Counted from the first letter of the stretch, positions 7,612 through 17,092 are shown. The stretch is DNA of 64,000 nucleotides from Micromonospora purpureochromogenes (GCF_900091515.1 NZ_LT607410.1:496001-560000); one strand, 5' to 3'. The notes: a model not told the origin generated them from the sequence alone. A program made the numbers and translations.

Positions 7612-8742
7612 TCAGCCGTGCCTGGTCAGACCTGCCTGCTCGTCGGCCTCGGCCTCCGGCAGTCCGGACGCCTGCAGCAGCTCGCTGACGGCGGCGCGCA
7701 GCTGTGCCACGACGGCGTTCCCGGAGAACTCCAGGCCTTCGGCGCATGCCTCGTCGGCTTCCTCGATCGCCTGCAGTGCTCGGGCGCGCGTCGGCTCCGG
7801 CTCCCGTCCGGCGAGGAAGTCACGATGCAGCAGCCTGAGCGCCGCGCCGAGGTGCTCGATCGCGGCTGGGAGGCTGGCCGGCACCGACTCGCCTTGGCGG
7901 ATGGTCGTCACGATCCACCGCATCATCTCGCGGCCGCTGGTGTAGACGTTGTCGAAGTGTTCGACAGCGTACTGATACCGGCGAATCATGCCCAACCGTC
8001 GCCTGCGCCAGGGTGAGAGGATGGCGACCTCCTGCGCTGCGCCAATCATCTCCGCCGTCTGTTGTCTTCGTGCCTTGCCTGCGGTGAAGGCGCGGAGGGC
8101 TTCATCGGCCCGCGTGAGGTCACGGCCGGCCAGCGCCCGCGCCGCGGCGGTGAGTTGACCGGCGAACAGATCGGCCGTGGGACCGGCCGCGCGGCGCACG
8201 ACACGCAGCGGGTTGAGCGGCAGGATCAGCAGTGCCACGGCGAGTGCGGCGACGCCACCGACCAGAGCGCTCGTCGTTCTCGGCACCGCCAGATCCGGTC
8301 CCCCTGTCACCAGTCCCAGCAGTACGGCCGTGCTTCCTGCCTGCGCCATGGCGGCGCCGCCGCCCCGGAACAGGACCGCCACCGAGATGGCCAGCGCCAC
8401 GACCAGACCGGTTCGCGCCGGCCCTGTTCCGGTGAGCCGGATCAGCCAGTGCCCGACGAGAGCCCCCACCACCACCCCGGCGATGAGTTCACCCGATCGC
8501 CTGACCCGTTTACCGATGGCTCCCGCTATCACGCCGATCGCCACGGCGGGTGCGAACAACGGCTGCTCGTTGTCCAGGACACTGTCCGCGACGAACCACG
8601 CCAGGCCGGCCGCCAGGCCGGCCTGCGCCGCCACGATCAGGTACGTGCGAAGTCGGTCGTACGTCTCGCGGCCGCTTCGCCGCACCGTCTCCCGAGGCGT
8701 ACCCCGAACCGGGCCCCGCACATCCCACCTCCGCGAACCCAT
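7612..8742 (-). CDS. FUSC/aromatic acid exporter-like membrane protein
   Basis: 376 residues. The N-terminal half has about six hydrophobic segments (residues ~35-55, 62-78, 85-105, 110-128, 132-150, 155-175) in the FUSC (fusaric acid resistance/ArAE) pattern, and the C-terminal half is a soluble helical domain. Such proteins are thought to export aromatic acids or other small toxins across the membrane, but experimental evidence is scarce. It faces the nucleotidyltransferase gene convergently, with 43 bases between the ends. Confidence 0.72.
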   Translation of the reverse strand: MGSRRWDVRGPVRGTPRETVRRSGRETYDRLRTYLIVAAQAGLAAGLAWFVADSVLDNEQPLFAPAVAIGVIAGAIGKRVRRSGELIAGVVVGALVGHWLIRLTGTGPARTGLVVALAISVAVLFRGGGAAMAQAGSTAVLLGLVTGGPDLAVPRTTSALVGGVAALAVALLILPLNPLRVVRRAAGPTADLFAGQLTAAARALAGRDLTRADEALRAFTAGKARRQQTAEMIGAAQEVAILSPWRRRRLGMIRRYQYAVEHFDNVYTSGREMMRWIVTTIRQGESVPASLPAAIEHLGAALRLLHRDFLAGREPEPTRARALQAIEEADEACAEGLEFSGNAVVAQLRAAVSELLQASGLPEAEADEQAGLTRHG

Positions 8743-8923
8743 CGGCTCTCCGACATCGTCGTACGTCGGCGGAGGTCGGGTGGCGAAGATCGGCGATCTG
8801 TCGCGTCGTCGACGCGGGAACCACCACGTCGCCGAGGCGCATGGCCTGTGGATGGCCTGCCTCGACCGTCGCTTCTACGGGGTGGCCCCGGTCCGCGCTA
8901 CACCTCGGCCCCGGCGCGGCAGT

Positions 8924-9940
8924 TCAGTTGAGTCGATCGGTCCAGGCAGTTTCGAGGATCACCTGGTACGCGCTGATCCGTACCGGCGAGAGGGTCAGCC
9001 GCTCGTGGGCGAGCAGTTCCCCTGTGTAGGAGTCGAAGATCAGCAGGGACTGGGCGTTGTGGTCGCGGTCGTCGAAGGTGATGGCTACACCCTTCCGGCC
9101 GGCCCGATCGGTCACCTGTCCCCGCCACCGGAACCCAGGTACGTCGGCGAGGACCCGCAAGATCTCGACGCGGGTCCGACGCGGGACGACGTACCGCCCG
9201 TACACCGTGCTGACCTCCTTGCTGACCGCGCCGGCCCCGAACCTGGCCTTGAGCAGCTCCGTCAACCGGGTCCGTTCCGACGGCAGCGGCGCGAGATCCA
9301 ACGGTGGCAGCGGCACGCCGGCGGGCCCGGCTGCGGCGGGTGCCGCAGCCTTGGGCTTGAGGTTGCGCTGCCAGTAGTCCCGGGACTCCTGGTCCGGATA
9401 CTGCGGCTCAAGCTGGCTCGTGACCTGCTCACCGGTCCCGTCGGCCGCCTGCCAGACCTTGGTCTCGTCCGCGAAGGCGACCTGGTGGCGACCGTCGGCG
9501 GACGTCATCACCGGGTCGCCCCACGTCTTCGTGTGGTGGTACATGTACCGGCCGGTGCGGTTGTCGTACTCCGCGTCGGCGAGCCTGCTCGCCAACGCGC
9601 GCAGCTGGCTCCCCGCCTCACGGGCGGCAGAGCCGTACGCCACCGGCACGAGCACCACCCCCGGATCCGCCCCGGGCGGACCGGCGGTCTCCGAGGTGTC
9701 CGGGCTGGACGTACCGATCGTCTGGGCGATTGCTGCGGCGCCGATCGCGGCGGCCAGTGTCCCGGCCGTCAGCACCAGTCTGCGGGTCGGGCGTGCTCGA
9801 CGGCGATGGGCGACCGGCTCGGTGATTGCCGCTGCGCGGTTGATCAGGTCGTGTGCCGACAGCCGGGGCGGTGCGATGGTGCTGTGCCGGGCCGGGTCGA
9901 TCGGCTTGAGGAGGGTACGCGTTCGCTCTTCTCCGAACAT
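8924..9940 (-). CDS. CU044_5270 family membrane-anchored protein
   Basis: About 338 residues with a basic N-terminus, one transmembrane segment near residues 54-75 (RRLVLTAGTLAAAIGAAAIA) and a long extracytoplasmic domain ending in GELLAHERLTLSPVRISAYQVI. This layout is typical of CU044_5270 family proteins encoded beside sigma factors in actinobacteria, where they may act as regulators or surface sensors; that role is inferred. The start overlaps the sigma-factor stop (TGATG), so the pair is translationally coupled. Confidence 0.75.
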   Translation of the reverse strand: MFGEERTRTLLKPIDPARHSTIAPPRLSAHDLINRAAAITEPVAHRRRARPTRRLVLTAGTLAAAIGAAAIAQTIGTSSPDTSETAGPPGADPGVVLVPVAYGSAAREAGSQLRALASRLADAEYDNRTGRYMYHHTKTWGDPVMTSADGRHQVAFADETKVWQAADGTGEQVTSQLEPQYPDQESRDYWQRNLKPKAAAPAAAGPAGVPLPPLDLAPLPSERTRLTELLKARFGAGAVSKEVSTVYGRYVVPRRTRVEILRVLADVPGFRWRGQVTDRAGRKGVAITFDDRDHNAQSLLIFDSYTGELLAHERLTLSPVRISAYQVILETAWTDRLN

Positions 9941-10494
9941 CACAGAGCCTTTCGAGGACTAGCCAGTACCGGCTGCTGCGCCGGTGATCCAGATCGGTAC
10001 GACATCGCGTCGCTGAGGCGTCTACGGGCGCGGTGCAAGCGCACCGCGGCGGTGGTGCGGGTACAGCCGAGGACCTGAGCGGCCTCGGAAACCGTCAACT
10101 CCTCCCAGCCGACCAGCCGGAGGATTTCCTGATCGAGGTCGCCGAGGGTGGTCAGAGCGGCGTGGACATCGGCTACGCCCACGGTCGCGTCGGCGCCGGA
10201 CGATCCCGGCTTCTGCAAAAGGCCGGCGTCGGTAATCGGTAGTACGTCCGGCGAAGCTCTCCGAGCTCGCCATTCGTTCGCGAGCAGGCGCCGAGCCACC
10301 CCGTACAGCCAGGGCAGGCTGCGGTCCGGAACCTCGCGGCGGCGCCGCCAGGCGATGACGAACACCTCCTGGGCGAGTTCAGCCGCCGCGTTCAGATCGG
10401 CAAGCCGACGCTGGCCGTACTTGACGACCTGCCCGTAGTCGGCCGCGTAGACCCTGGTGAACCAATCCTCATCGCGTTCTCCCGGTGGACCCAT
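9940..10494 (-). CDS. Sigma-70 family (ECF-type) RNA polymerase sigma factor
   Basis: About 184 residues. Region 2 shows FTRVYAADYGQVVKYGQRRL and AAAELAQEVFVIAWRRR; region 4 shows LGDLDQEILRLVGWEELTVSEAAQVLGCTRTTAAVRLHRARRRL with a clear helix-turn-helix. ATG 10494 has GGGAG at good spacing; the frame stays open to 10572 without support. It forms an operon with the membrane-anchored CU044_5270 protein, likely its regulatory partner. Confidence 0.85.
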   Translation of the reverse strand: MGPPGERDEDWFTRVYAADYGQVVKYGQRRLADLNAAAELAQEVFVIAWRRRREVPDRSLPWLYGVARRLLANEWRARRASPDVLPITDAGLLQKPGSSGADATVGVADVHAALTTLGDLDQEILRLVGWEELTVSEAAQVLGCTRTTAAVRLHRARRRLSDAMSYRSGSPAQQPVLASPRKAL

Positions 10495-10700
10495 CCAACA
10501 CTCCCGCCTGGTTGATGGACTCTCACCCTGGCTTGTGTCACCACCGGTCCGATGATTACCCCAACGACCCACATTCCTCGCGGGCCGAACAACTCCCCTG
10601 GAAGCAAAACCTCCGCCGGAACGGGCCCTCGACGGGCTCCCACAGCCTCAGCCTTGGTTTTCACGACGCCGCCCGGGCGGCAGACGCCGCCTCGGCCGTT

Positions 10701-11603
10701 TCAGGGCTGGCGCCGCATCCGATAGTGCAGGCGAACCGCGGGGATGTTCCAGAGCTTGAGGCGGTGATCGGCCCGCACGTCACCGTCCTCGTCGACATAC
10801 AGGTGGAAGTGTTCGTTCAGCGGGATACGGCGTGCGCTGAGCGTTTCGTCATACCGCTCCAGCACGAGATATGCGCCGTTGGCGCCGAACCTTCCGATCG
10901 GGGAGTGCAGATGGAAGCTGCCGTCCGGGCCGGCGGAGGGCTTGAGGAATACCTGTAACGAGCCCAGCGGCAAGGGAAACACGACGCGAACGCTGGGCTG
11001 CGCGTTGTCGGGAAGGGTCCTGACGCCATAAAAGCCGCTGTAGGTCACGTGGCCTGTCTTGCGCATGTTGCGGAGCCAGGCCGAGCCGACGACCTCGCCG
11101 TGCGCGTCGTGGATGTGAACCACCTTGCTGGTCATGCCATACGACGCATCGAGCGGTCGCATCGGCAGGCAGGCCTGCTGCAGCCGTTCGCTGAGCAGGG
11201 CCGTGATGATCCGGCCGAATGGCCAAGCAACGGCGGACCACTCCGACCACAGATCCAGGTGCCATCGGGAGGCGCGCTCGTAGAAGTCGGCGATCCGTGG
11301 GTCCACGTCGGCGGGATCGAAACCCTCGCCGCCGAGCGCGGCGAATGAGGTCAGCAGGCCGTGGTCGGGGCCCGTGCTCAGCGAGCCGCCGAGATCGGTG
11401 GCCGTTCGCTCCACCCAGTCATGCCCGACGATGTCGCGCCCCGCGCTCGGGCCGATCAGCCAGCTGACCGAGTTTCGCGGGAGGCGTCGGCTGGAGACCC
11501 GCATCAGGGCGCGGCCGAGGAGGTCGACCGGATGCCGGCACAGCACCGGATGGGTCAGCGACGGCAGCATGTCCTGGGGGGTGACCACGGGCAGAAGGTA
11601 CAC
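10701..11603 (-). CDS. Conserved hypothetical protein
   Basis: Roughly 290-300 residues with no domain I recognise. There is no signal peptide or membrane span. Codon use (strong G/C at third positions) and a reasonable amino-acid composition support a real gene. Two starts are possible: GTG at 11603 and ATG at 11570. A stretch rich in aromatic and histidine residues (V-V-H-I-H-D-A-H-G, later F-H-L-H-S-P) could bind a metal or ligand. It is the last intact gene before the tRNA-Gly island. Confidence 0.6.
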   Translation of the reverse strand: MYLLPVVTPQDMLPSLTHPVLCRHPVDLLGRALMRVSSRRLPRNSVSWLIGPSAGRDIVGHDWVERTATDLGGSLSTGPDHGLLTSFAALGGEGFDPADVDPRIADFYERASRWHLDLWSEWSAVAWPFGRIITALLSERLQQACLPMRPLDASYGMTSKVVHIHDAHGEVVGSAWLRNMRKTGHVTYSGFYGVRTLPDNAQPSVRVVFPLPLGSLQVFLKPSAGPDGSFHLHSPIGRFGANGAYLVLERYDETLSARRIPLNEHFHLYVDEDGDVRADHRLKLWNIPAVRLHYRMRRQP

Positions 11604-11648
11604 CGCGGCCGCGAGTCGGAGACCATCCAGACCAGGGACCGTGTTCCG

Positions 11649-11860
11649 TTATTGGAGGTCGGGGCGGCGCAGCGTCAGCGATTGGAACCGGTAGCCGCCG
11701 CCGACGTCTACGAGGTGGAAGTCCACGACGTCGAACGACGCGGCGGCGAAGCCGAGCAGCTGCTCATCGGTGCGAAACGAGAAGAAGCGCTGCGGCTCGT
11801 GCTGGTCGTCACTGATGGGACCCTCGGCGCTCTCGTTGCCCCGTACACGCCGCCCCCAGC
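11649..11860 (-). pseudogene. C-terminal fragment of a SAM-dependent methyltransferase
   Basis: Reading the minus strand to the TAA at 11649-11651 gives a conserved tail: Q-R-F-F-S-F-R-T-D-E-Q-L-L-G-F, then DVVDFHLVDVG and RFQSLTLRRP. I recognise this as the end of a class I methyltransferase of the type common in actinobacteria. The N-terminal Rossmann domain is missing, and homology stops at about 11860 beside the hairpin and att scar at 11894. The gene was therefore probably cut when the island formed. Confidence 0.55.
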
Positions 11861-11893
11861 CAGGAAACCGGTCCTGAGCTGGGGGCCTCGCGC

Positions 11894-11936
11894 TGGAGGG
11901 GCGACGGGAATCGAACCCGCACTGTCAGCTTGGGAA
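11894..11936 (-). repeat. attachment-site scar A (degenerate tRNA-Gly 3' half)
   Basis: It matches the 3' half of the tRNA-Gly at 28590-28663 from the CCA end to the anticodon loop. It has several substitutions and a one-base loss in the acceptor part (GGAGGGGCGACGGG against GGAGCGGGTGACGGG). A stem-loop with CCCCCAGC/GCTGGGGG arms precedes it at about 11859-11886, as at scar C. It marks the left limit of the island. Confidence 0.8.
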
Positions 11937-12022
11937 CTGAACAACCTTGGGCCTTGGACCGGCGTCTCCCTTGTCGTCATGGTTCGCACCTGGCCTGGTG
12001 TGCCCCCTGCTGACACCGCGTT

Positions 12023-12040
12023 GTGGCCCGTGAATGGCCC
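12023..12040 (+). repeat. Arm-type repeat beside scar A
   Basis: The 18-mer GTGGCCCGTGAATGGCCC. It recurs with one or no change at 23051 (beside scar C) and 28500 (between the integrase remnant and the tRNA). Its position on both sides of the att cores suggests an integrase arm-binding site. Confidence 0.5.
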
Positions 12041-12110
12041 GACGATGCCGCCCCTGTCGCACACGGACTGCACGCTGGACCTGTCTTGACCGGTACGTAA
12101 GGTCGTCCGC

Positions 12111-12647
12111 ATGGCTGACGCTGTCGTGATTCCCGGCGCCTGGTTCGGACCGGGCGCTCCCCTGCTGATGTATGCCGGCGATGTGGCGGAACAGCGGGGC
12201 GCAACGGTACATCGATACTCGTGGTCACAGGAGTTTCCGAAGCCCGATCAGCCAGAAATCGAGAGCTGGGTTGGCGGTGAGATCGTTCCACTGATCGACA
12301 CCATTAGCGGTCGCCCACTGCTGATCGGCAAGTCGCTCGGCACGAACGCGGCAGCGATTGCCGCAGAAAGGTCCTTGCCCGCCGTGTGGCTCACGCCCTT
12401 GCTCACCCTGCCGTGGGTGGCTGATGCGTTGGGCCGCGCAACCGCGCCGTTCCTGCTCGTGGGTGGCACTGCCGACAAGCTGTGGGACGGTGACATCGCC
12501 CGCCGGCTGTCGCCACATGTGCTGGAGGTGGAAGGCGCGGACCACGGTATGTACGTACCCGGCCCGCTCACCGAATCGATCGCGGTGCTCAGTCAAGTCG
12601 TGGTCGCCGTGGAGGAGTTCCTCGACGCTATTGGCTGGCCGAGCTAG
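12111..12647 (+). CDS. Alpha/beta-hydrolase family protein (paralogue of the gene at 1-464)
   Basis: 178 residues: IPGAWFGPGAPLLMYAGD, then GKSLGT at the nucleophile position, AVWLTPLLTLPWV, LLVGGTADKLWDG with the probable Asp, and VEGADHGMYV with the probable His. It shares the same plan as the hydrolase at the left edge of the window, in the opposite orientation. Substrate unknown. It lies just inside scar A, so it may have come in with a mobile element. The stop overlaps the convergent DUF885 gene by four bases. Confidence 0.8.
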   Translation: MADAVVIPGAWFGPGAPLLMYAGDVAEQRGATVHRYSWSQEFPKPDQPEIESWVGGEIVPLIDTISGRPLLIGKSLGTNAAAIAAERSLPAVWLTPLLTLPWVADALGRATAPFLLVGGTADKLWDGDIARRLSPHVLEVEGADHGMYVPGPLTESIAVLSQVVVAVEEFLDAIGWPS

Positions 12648-14281
12648 TCACCTGGTCCCGCATCGCTGCATCCGGTCAGCGCCCCCGTCAGCTGGTCCAG
12701 TCCCAGCGAGCCAAGTTCCAGCGCCCGACGGTGGAATGCTCGCCGGTCGCCGCGGAAGGATGAGCGGCCTGCCAGCCACACCCGCTCACCTACCTTGTAG
12801 GTTAGCGCCTGCCCTGGCCTGCCCAGATAACGCGCTAGCTCCACGGACGCGTACGGCCCTTGATGACAGCGGTCCCGCAGCAGCTGCAGCGCGGCATCCG
12901 GCGTCCACGATGCGCCGCCACCGGACGGCACCGGCAGCCGCAGGTGCAGGCCGATGTCGAGCACGACCCGCGCCGCCCGCAGCAGCTGCATGAACAGGTA
13001 CCCCAATCGTGCACCCGGCTGCTCGTAGAGCCCGAGCTCGTCCATGAACCGCTCGGCGTACAAGGCCCAGCCCTCCTGGCAGCCGGAGAGCCCGCCGAGC
13101 AGGTTCAGCCGCTGCCCGAGGCCGCCCTGGCAGGCCTCGTAGCCGATCTGGAGGTGGTGGCCGGGAACGCCCTCGTGGTACGCGGTGCTGTAGGCGTACC
13201 AGGTGGGGAAGCTCGCCTGGTCCTCGGGGAGGAACCACCAGACACGGCCTGGCCGCGTCAGGTCCTGCGACGGCCCGGTGTAGCCGGTGCCGGCCGACAT
13301 GGTCACCCGGGACTCGATGTGCCGCAGCGGCGTGGGGATGTCGAAGTGCGCGCCGTGCAGCTGCTCGGTGGTGGCCTCCAGCAGCTCCTGCAGCCACGCA
13401 CCGAACGCGGCCCGGCTATGCAGGGTGCCTGGCGCGTCGGGGCTGTCGAGCCAGGCGAGCACCTCGGGCACACTCCCGCCCAGGGCCTTCGCTTCCGCGC
13501 CCAGCTCCGCCTCGATCGCGCTGAACTCGTCCCAGCCCCAGTCGTAGAGCTCGCGCAACTCCGGCTCGATAGCGAGGAAGGTCCGCACCCAGAGTGCGTA
13601 CCGCTGCGGCCCGAAAGCCTCCTCGCTGCGCGCCTGCGGTGCCAGGTCCGCGGTCAGCATCGCGGCCAGTCTCTGGTACGCCTCCCGCGCGCTCTGCGCC
13701 GCTGCCTGCAACGACGCCCGCTGCCGCCCCTCGCCGTAACGCTCCACCAAGGCGATGTCATCGTCGACCCAATTGCGGCAGCGCTGCGTCACGAGCTCCA
13801 CCTGGCGCCGCGCCGGCAGGTGACCGCGCTCGGCGGCGAGCAGGAGGCTGCGGGCATACCCGTCCAGGGCCGCGGGGATCGCGGCCTGGCGCGCGCCGAC
13901 ACGGGCCCAGCCATCCTCGTAGGCTGCGCCCTCGGCGTCGCGGCCGGGCACCGCGGCCTCGACGGACTGGCGGATGAGCTGGAGCGGGCCGGTGGCTGCC
14001 GCATGCAGTTCGCGCAGGTCCTCCCCGGCATCGTGGAAGGCGATGCGGGCGCGCAGCCGTTCGACGAGGTGAGCGTGCAGCGGGCTCGTCGCGGGCAGCG
14101 CCCCGTGCAGGGTCTCGAGCTCGCGCAGGGCGGAGGCGGCGAGATCGGCGCGGGCCTGGTGGCCGTCCGGACTGTAGTCGGTGAGCCCGTCGACCTCCTG
14201 CTCGCCGACCTCGACCACTGCCGCGCATGGGTCGAGGCGGGCCACGTCGCGCAGGAGCCGGCCGGCGAAGTCCTCGATCAC
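12644..14281 (-). CDS. DUF885 domain-containing protein
   Basis: 545 residues. The family signature lies in the C-terminal half: AYHEGVPGHHLQIGYE, an H-E-x-x-P-G-H-H motif likely to bind zinc, followed about 40 residues later by QEGWALYAE. DUF885 proteins look like metal-dependent peptidases, but few are characterised. There is no signal peptide, so a cytoplasmic site is expected. GTG 14281 is used as start; the ribosome site is weak. Full length, apparently intact cargo of the island. Confidence 0.8.
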   Translation of the reverse strand: MIEDFAGRLLRDVARLDPCAAVVEVGEQEVDGLTDYSPDGHQARADLAASALRELETLHGALPATSPLHAHLVERLRARIAFHDAGEDLRELHAAATGPLQLIRQSVEAAVPGRDAEGAAYEDGWARVGARQAAIPAALDGYARSLLLAAERGHLPARRQVELVTQRCRNWVDDDIALVERYGEGRQRASLQAAAQSAREAYQRLAAMLTADLAPQARSEEAFGPQRYALWVRTFLAIEPELRELYDWGWDEFSAIEAELGAEAKALGGSVPEVLAWLDSPDAPGTLHSRAAFGAWLQELLEATTEQLHGAHFDIPTPLRHIESRVTMSAGTGYTGPSQDLTRPGRVWWFLPEDQASFPTWYAYSTAYHEGVPGHHLQIGYEACQGGLGQRLNLLGGLSGCQEGWALYAERFMDELGLYEQPGARLGYLFMQLLRAARVVLDIGLHLRLPVPSGGGASWTPDAALQLLRDRCHQGPYASVELARYLGRPGQALTYKVGERVWLAGRSSFRGDRRAFHRRALELGSLGLDQLTGALTGCSDAGPGD

Positions 14282-14522
14282 GGAGGCGATGCTAGCGCCC
14301 TGTCCTGCTTGGCGCGTAGGGACTTGCGTCGATGTAGTTCAAAGCAGCTGGCAACTTCCGCTCGTCGGCATGTGAGTGCGCCGCCACCGTCCCTCAGTTG
14401 TGACCGACTGTGACCAGGGTGAGCGGATTGACCCTGAGCTGGCGCGGATCAGCTCGGCGACTATGCGGAACGGTGGATCCCCCAGCCTCGACCGCCGGCC
14501 AGACCCCGGTGCATCGCAAGGG

Positions 14523-15110
14523 TCAGGAAAGCCGGCGGGAGTGGGCAGCGAGCAACGACCGCAGCGGTGCCAGGCCCGTCGCATCAAGCCCCCGCTTCGG
14601 CAGTACGAGCACTGCCCCACCGCGCCGCTCCGATGCAAGCAGGACGAACGACCGATCCGTCTCGACGTGCAGCGGGTACGCAGCCCAACTTGTCGTCGAT
14701 TGTCCGGCGGCGCTGCTGAGATGCACCCCGGTGTCGGTAACCGTGGCCTCCATGGGCTGGGACAGCGCAGGATTGCCGCGCATGATCTGCCGAACCTGGA
14801 GCCGGTAGATCCAGCTGGAGCCGCCGAAAAGCCGGCGCAGCAGCAGGCTGAACCCGACGACGACGGGCACCACCACGACCAACACAACGACGCCACCTAT
14901 CACAGCGGTGCCTGCCGCCACATTCCCAGACAGCGCAGAGGAAACGAAGACGACAGCGAGCAGGCCGACCGTCAGGAGAGTGCTCAGCCACCGCAGATAC
15001 CAGGGACGCGGAATGCCGCGGTTATGGGCCGCGAAGCCGTCGAGCAGGTCGTCCGAGGTGAGCGTGTAGTGCAGCTGCACGGGGTCGGTCGTGACGTTCT
15101 CCGAGGGCAT
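14523..15110 (-). CDS. YcxB family membrane protein
   Basis: 195 residues with two adjacent membrane segments near residues 40-60 and 65-90 and a YcxB-like C-terminal domain (TVTDTGVHLSSAAGQSTTSWAAYPLHVETDRSFVLL, seen as beta-rich repeats, then VLPKRGL). These are usually small membrane proteins of unknown role. It lies in the interval between scars A and B, upstream of the 61-bp repeat. Confidence 0.75.
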   Translation of the reverse strand: MPSENVTTDPVQLHYTLTSDDLLDGFAAHNRGIPRPWYLRWLSTLLTVGLLAVVFVSSALSGNVAAGTAVIGGVVVLVVVVPVVVGFSLLLRRLFGGSSWIYRLQVRQIMRGNPALSQPMEATVTDTGVHLSSAAGQSTTSWAAYPLHVETDRSFVLLASERRGGAVLVLPKRGLDATGLAPLRSLLAAHSRRLS

Positions 15111-15134
15111 GACGGAGAAGCCTACTCACCGGAA

Positions 15135-15195
15135 GCCGGCCGGAGGCCGCCAGCAGGCCGGGGCCGGGCCGGCGCGGCCCGCTTTGCGGGCCGCC
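15135..15195. repeat. 61-bp island repeat, copy 1
   Basis: Matches 26246-26306 at 60 of 61 positions. Its right part folds as CGGCCCGC-TTT-GCGGGCCG, a perfect stem-loop. A further shared TTCGGCAACTG occurs about 20-40 bases downstream in both copies. Copy 2 precedes the excisionase gene; copy 1 is followed only by scar B. Confidence 0.85.
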
Positions 15196-15325
15196 CTGAT
15201 CTGATAGAGCGGGATTCGGCAACTGCGACCGCAGACGTAGATGTGATCCGACAGCTGAGCTGCGACGGGCTACGGAACATCGAAGGGCCTGACTCGGACT
15301 CGCGTCCTGGCCAGGGCCTCGATCG

Positions 15326-15369
15326 TGGAGCGGGTGACGGGAATCGAACCCGCACTGTCAGCTTGGGAA
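15326..15369 (-). repeat. attachment-site scar B (tRNA-Gly 3' half)
   Basis: 44 bases identical to 28590-28633, the 3' half of tRNA-Gly(CCC), with identity ending in the anticodon loop (GGGAA). The left flank (GGAACATCGAAGGGCCTGA and a GGCC stem-loop) resembles the left flank of the intact tRNA. It divides two integration units. Confidence 0.9.
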
Positions 15370-15757
15370 TCGGATTGACCTACACCGTGGGTAGCCGTGC
15401 GGCCTGCTGGGCGAGCACGGAGCGTTCAGCTTGCGTCCGCCGGAGCTCCCGTGCGGGCCAATATTGACCGCTGCATCGGGCACGCGTCGGGCACGACCCC
15501 GTCCGCCGGCCTGCGGACGAGACCCAGCAGCATGCCGTACGTTGAAGCGCATGGAGATCCCCCTGCTGCGCTCCGATTGGGTATCGCGCGCCTGTGGGGC
15601 ATTAGTTGCCATGCTTCCCCACGCCTTGTTGCTGTGGAGACTCGGGTGGGGGCCGGTAGGAAACGACAACGTTGGAGAGTGGTTTTTCACCCTGGCGTTC
15701 GTCGGTTTCTGTCCAGCGGTTGTCACCGTCGTGGTGGCAATGCGTCTACTACGCACC

Positions 15758-17092
15758 CAGGGCTCCGGCAAAGTCGTGAGGGGTGTCCGGCTTGAGGTGG
15801 TTGGTGCAGACGCGCCCTGGGTGTGGGTAGCAAGGCGGGCATGACCGCTCCGGAAGATCATCGAGGTTCTCGAGGCCTGTTGATCTATCTGAAGTGAGTC
15901 ATGCCCGCGTTGCCATCATCGCTGATCTCATCGTTGTCAACCGCACCGGCCGGGACCTCTGTGGAGGATGGTGCGGGTGGGCTGCTCACGGCGTTGGCGG
16001 ATCTGCCCGATCCTCGCGCCCGCCGTGGAGTACGGCACCGTCTGGTGACCGTGGTCGCCGCGGCGGTCTGCGCGGTCGTGGCCGGTTACCGCTCCTACAC
16101 GGCGATCGGGGAGTGGGTCGCTGACCTGCCCGCCGATACCGCCGTCCTGCTCGGGATCGACGCAAGCCGCCGGCCGTCCGAGGCCATGATCCGCCGACTG
16201 CTGCAGGCCCTGGACCCCGAGGTGCTCGCCGTCGTGATCGGGACCTGGCTGGCCGGATGCACTCCCGCAGCGCCGGCAGGGTCGAGCAGGGCGATCGCCG
16301 TGGATGGCAAGACGATCCGCGGTTCCCGCACCGGCGACACGACCGCCCGGCACGTCCTCGCCGCCGCCGACCAGGCCAGTGGTGTCGTGCTGGCCAGCAC
16401 CGACGTCAACGGTAAGACCAACGAAATCACCCGCTTCGCACCCCTGCTCGACCAGATCCCAGACCTGCACGGCGTGGTCGTGACCGCCGACGCGTTGCAT
16501 TGCCAACGTGAGCACGTCGCCTACCTCGCCGAGCGCGGCGCCCACTGGATCCTCACGGTGAAGGGCAACCAGCCCAGCCTGCACCACCAGTTGGCCGCTC
16601 TGCCCTGGCGGGCCGTGCCTGACGCCGACCGTGACACCTGCCGCGGCCATGGCCGCCGGGAGATCCGCACCCTGAAGATCCTGTCCGTCTCCACCGGGAT
16701 CGATTTTCCCCACGCCGCCCAGGCGTTGCAGATCCGACGGCGTCGACGCCGGCTCGACCAGCCGAAACGCTTCACCACCGAGACCGTCTACGCGATCACC
16801 GACCTGCTCGTTCACCAGGCCAGGCCGGCGCAGCTCGCCTCGTGGATCCGCGGTCACTGGTCGATCGAGAACAGAGTCCACTGGGTCCGCGACGTGACCT
16901 ACGACGAAGACCGATCCCAGATCCGTACCGGCACCGGACCCCAGGTCATGGCAGCCCTACGCAACGCCGCCATCGGCGCCCTACGCCAGGCCGGCGTCAC
17001 CAACATCGCCGCCGGCAACCGCCACCACGCCCGCGACAGCAACCGACCACTGGCCCTACTCGGCATCACCTGACGACTTTGCCGGGGCCCTG
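15758..17092 (+). mobile_element. ISAs1 family insertion sequence
   Basis: 1335 bp. Ends match as inverted repeats: left CAGGGCTCCGGCAAAGTCGT, right (reverse complement) CAGGGCCCCGGCAAAGTCGT. It is flanked by the 9-bp direct repeat CTACGCACC at 15749-15757 and 17093-17101. Length and duplication size fit the ISAs1 family. It carries a single intact transposase. Confidence 0.92.
15901..17073 (+). CDS. ISAs1 family transposase
   Basis: 390 residues, full length. N-terminal [12 protein letters not shown], then [11 protein letters not shown] (first catalytic Asp), [10 protein letters not shown] (second Asp), TVKGNQP, and the closing [26 protein letters not shown] with the catalytic Glu. These features are diagnostic for ISAs1/DDE enzymes. 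The gene appears intact and the element could be active. Confidence 0.93.
   Translation: MPALPSSLISSLSTAPAGTSVEDGAGGLLTALADLPDPRARRGVRHRLVTVVAAAVCAVVAGYRSYTAIGEWVADLPADTAVLLGIDASRRPSEAMIRRLLQALDPEVLAVVIGTWLAGCTPAAPAGSSRAIAVDGKTIRGSRTGDTTARHVLAAADQASGVVLASTDVNGKTNEITRFAPLLDQIPDLHGVVVTADALHCQREHVAYLAERGAHWILTVKGNQPSLHHQLAALPWRAVPDADRDTCRGHGRREIRTLKILSVSTGIDFPHAAQALQIRRRRRRLDQPKRFTTETVYAITDLLVHQARPAQLASWIRGHWSIENRVHWVRDVTYDEDRSQIRTGTGPQVMAALRNAAIGALRQAGVTNIAAGNRHHARDSNRPLALLGIT

Noticed and set aside
11894..11936. Functional tRNA genes at the three att scars
   Set aside because: Only the 3' half matches at 11894, 15326 and 22921; the D arm and 5' acceptor strand are missing.
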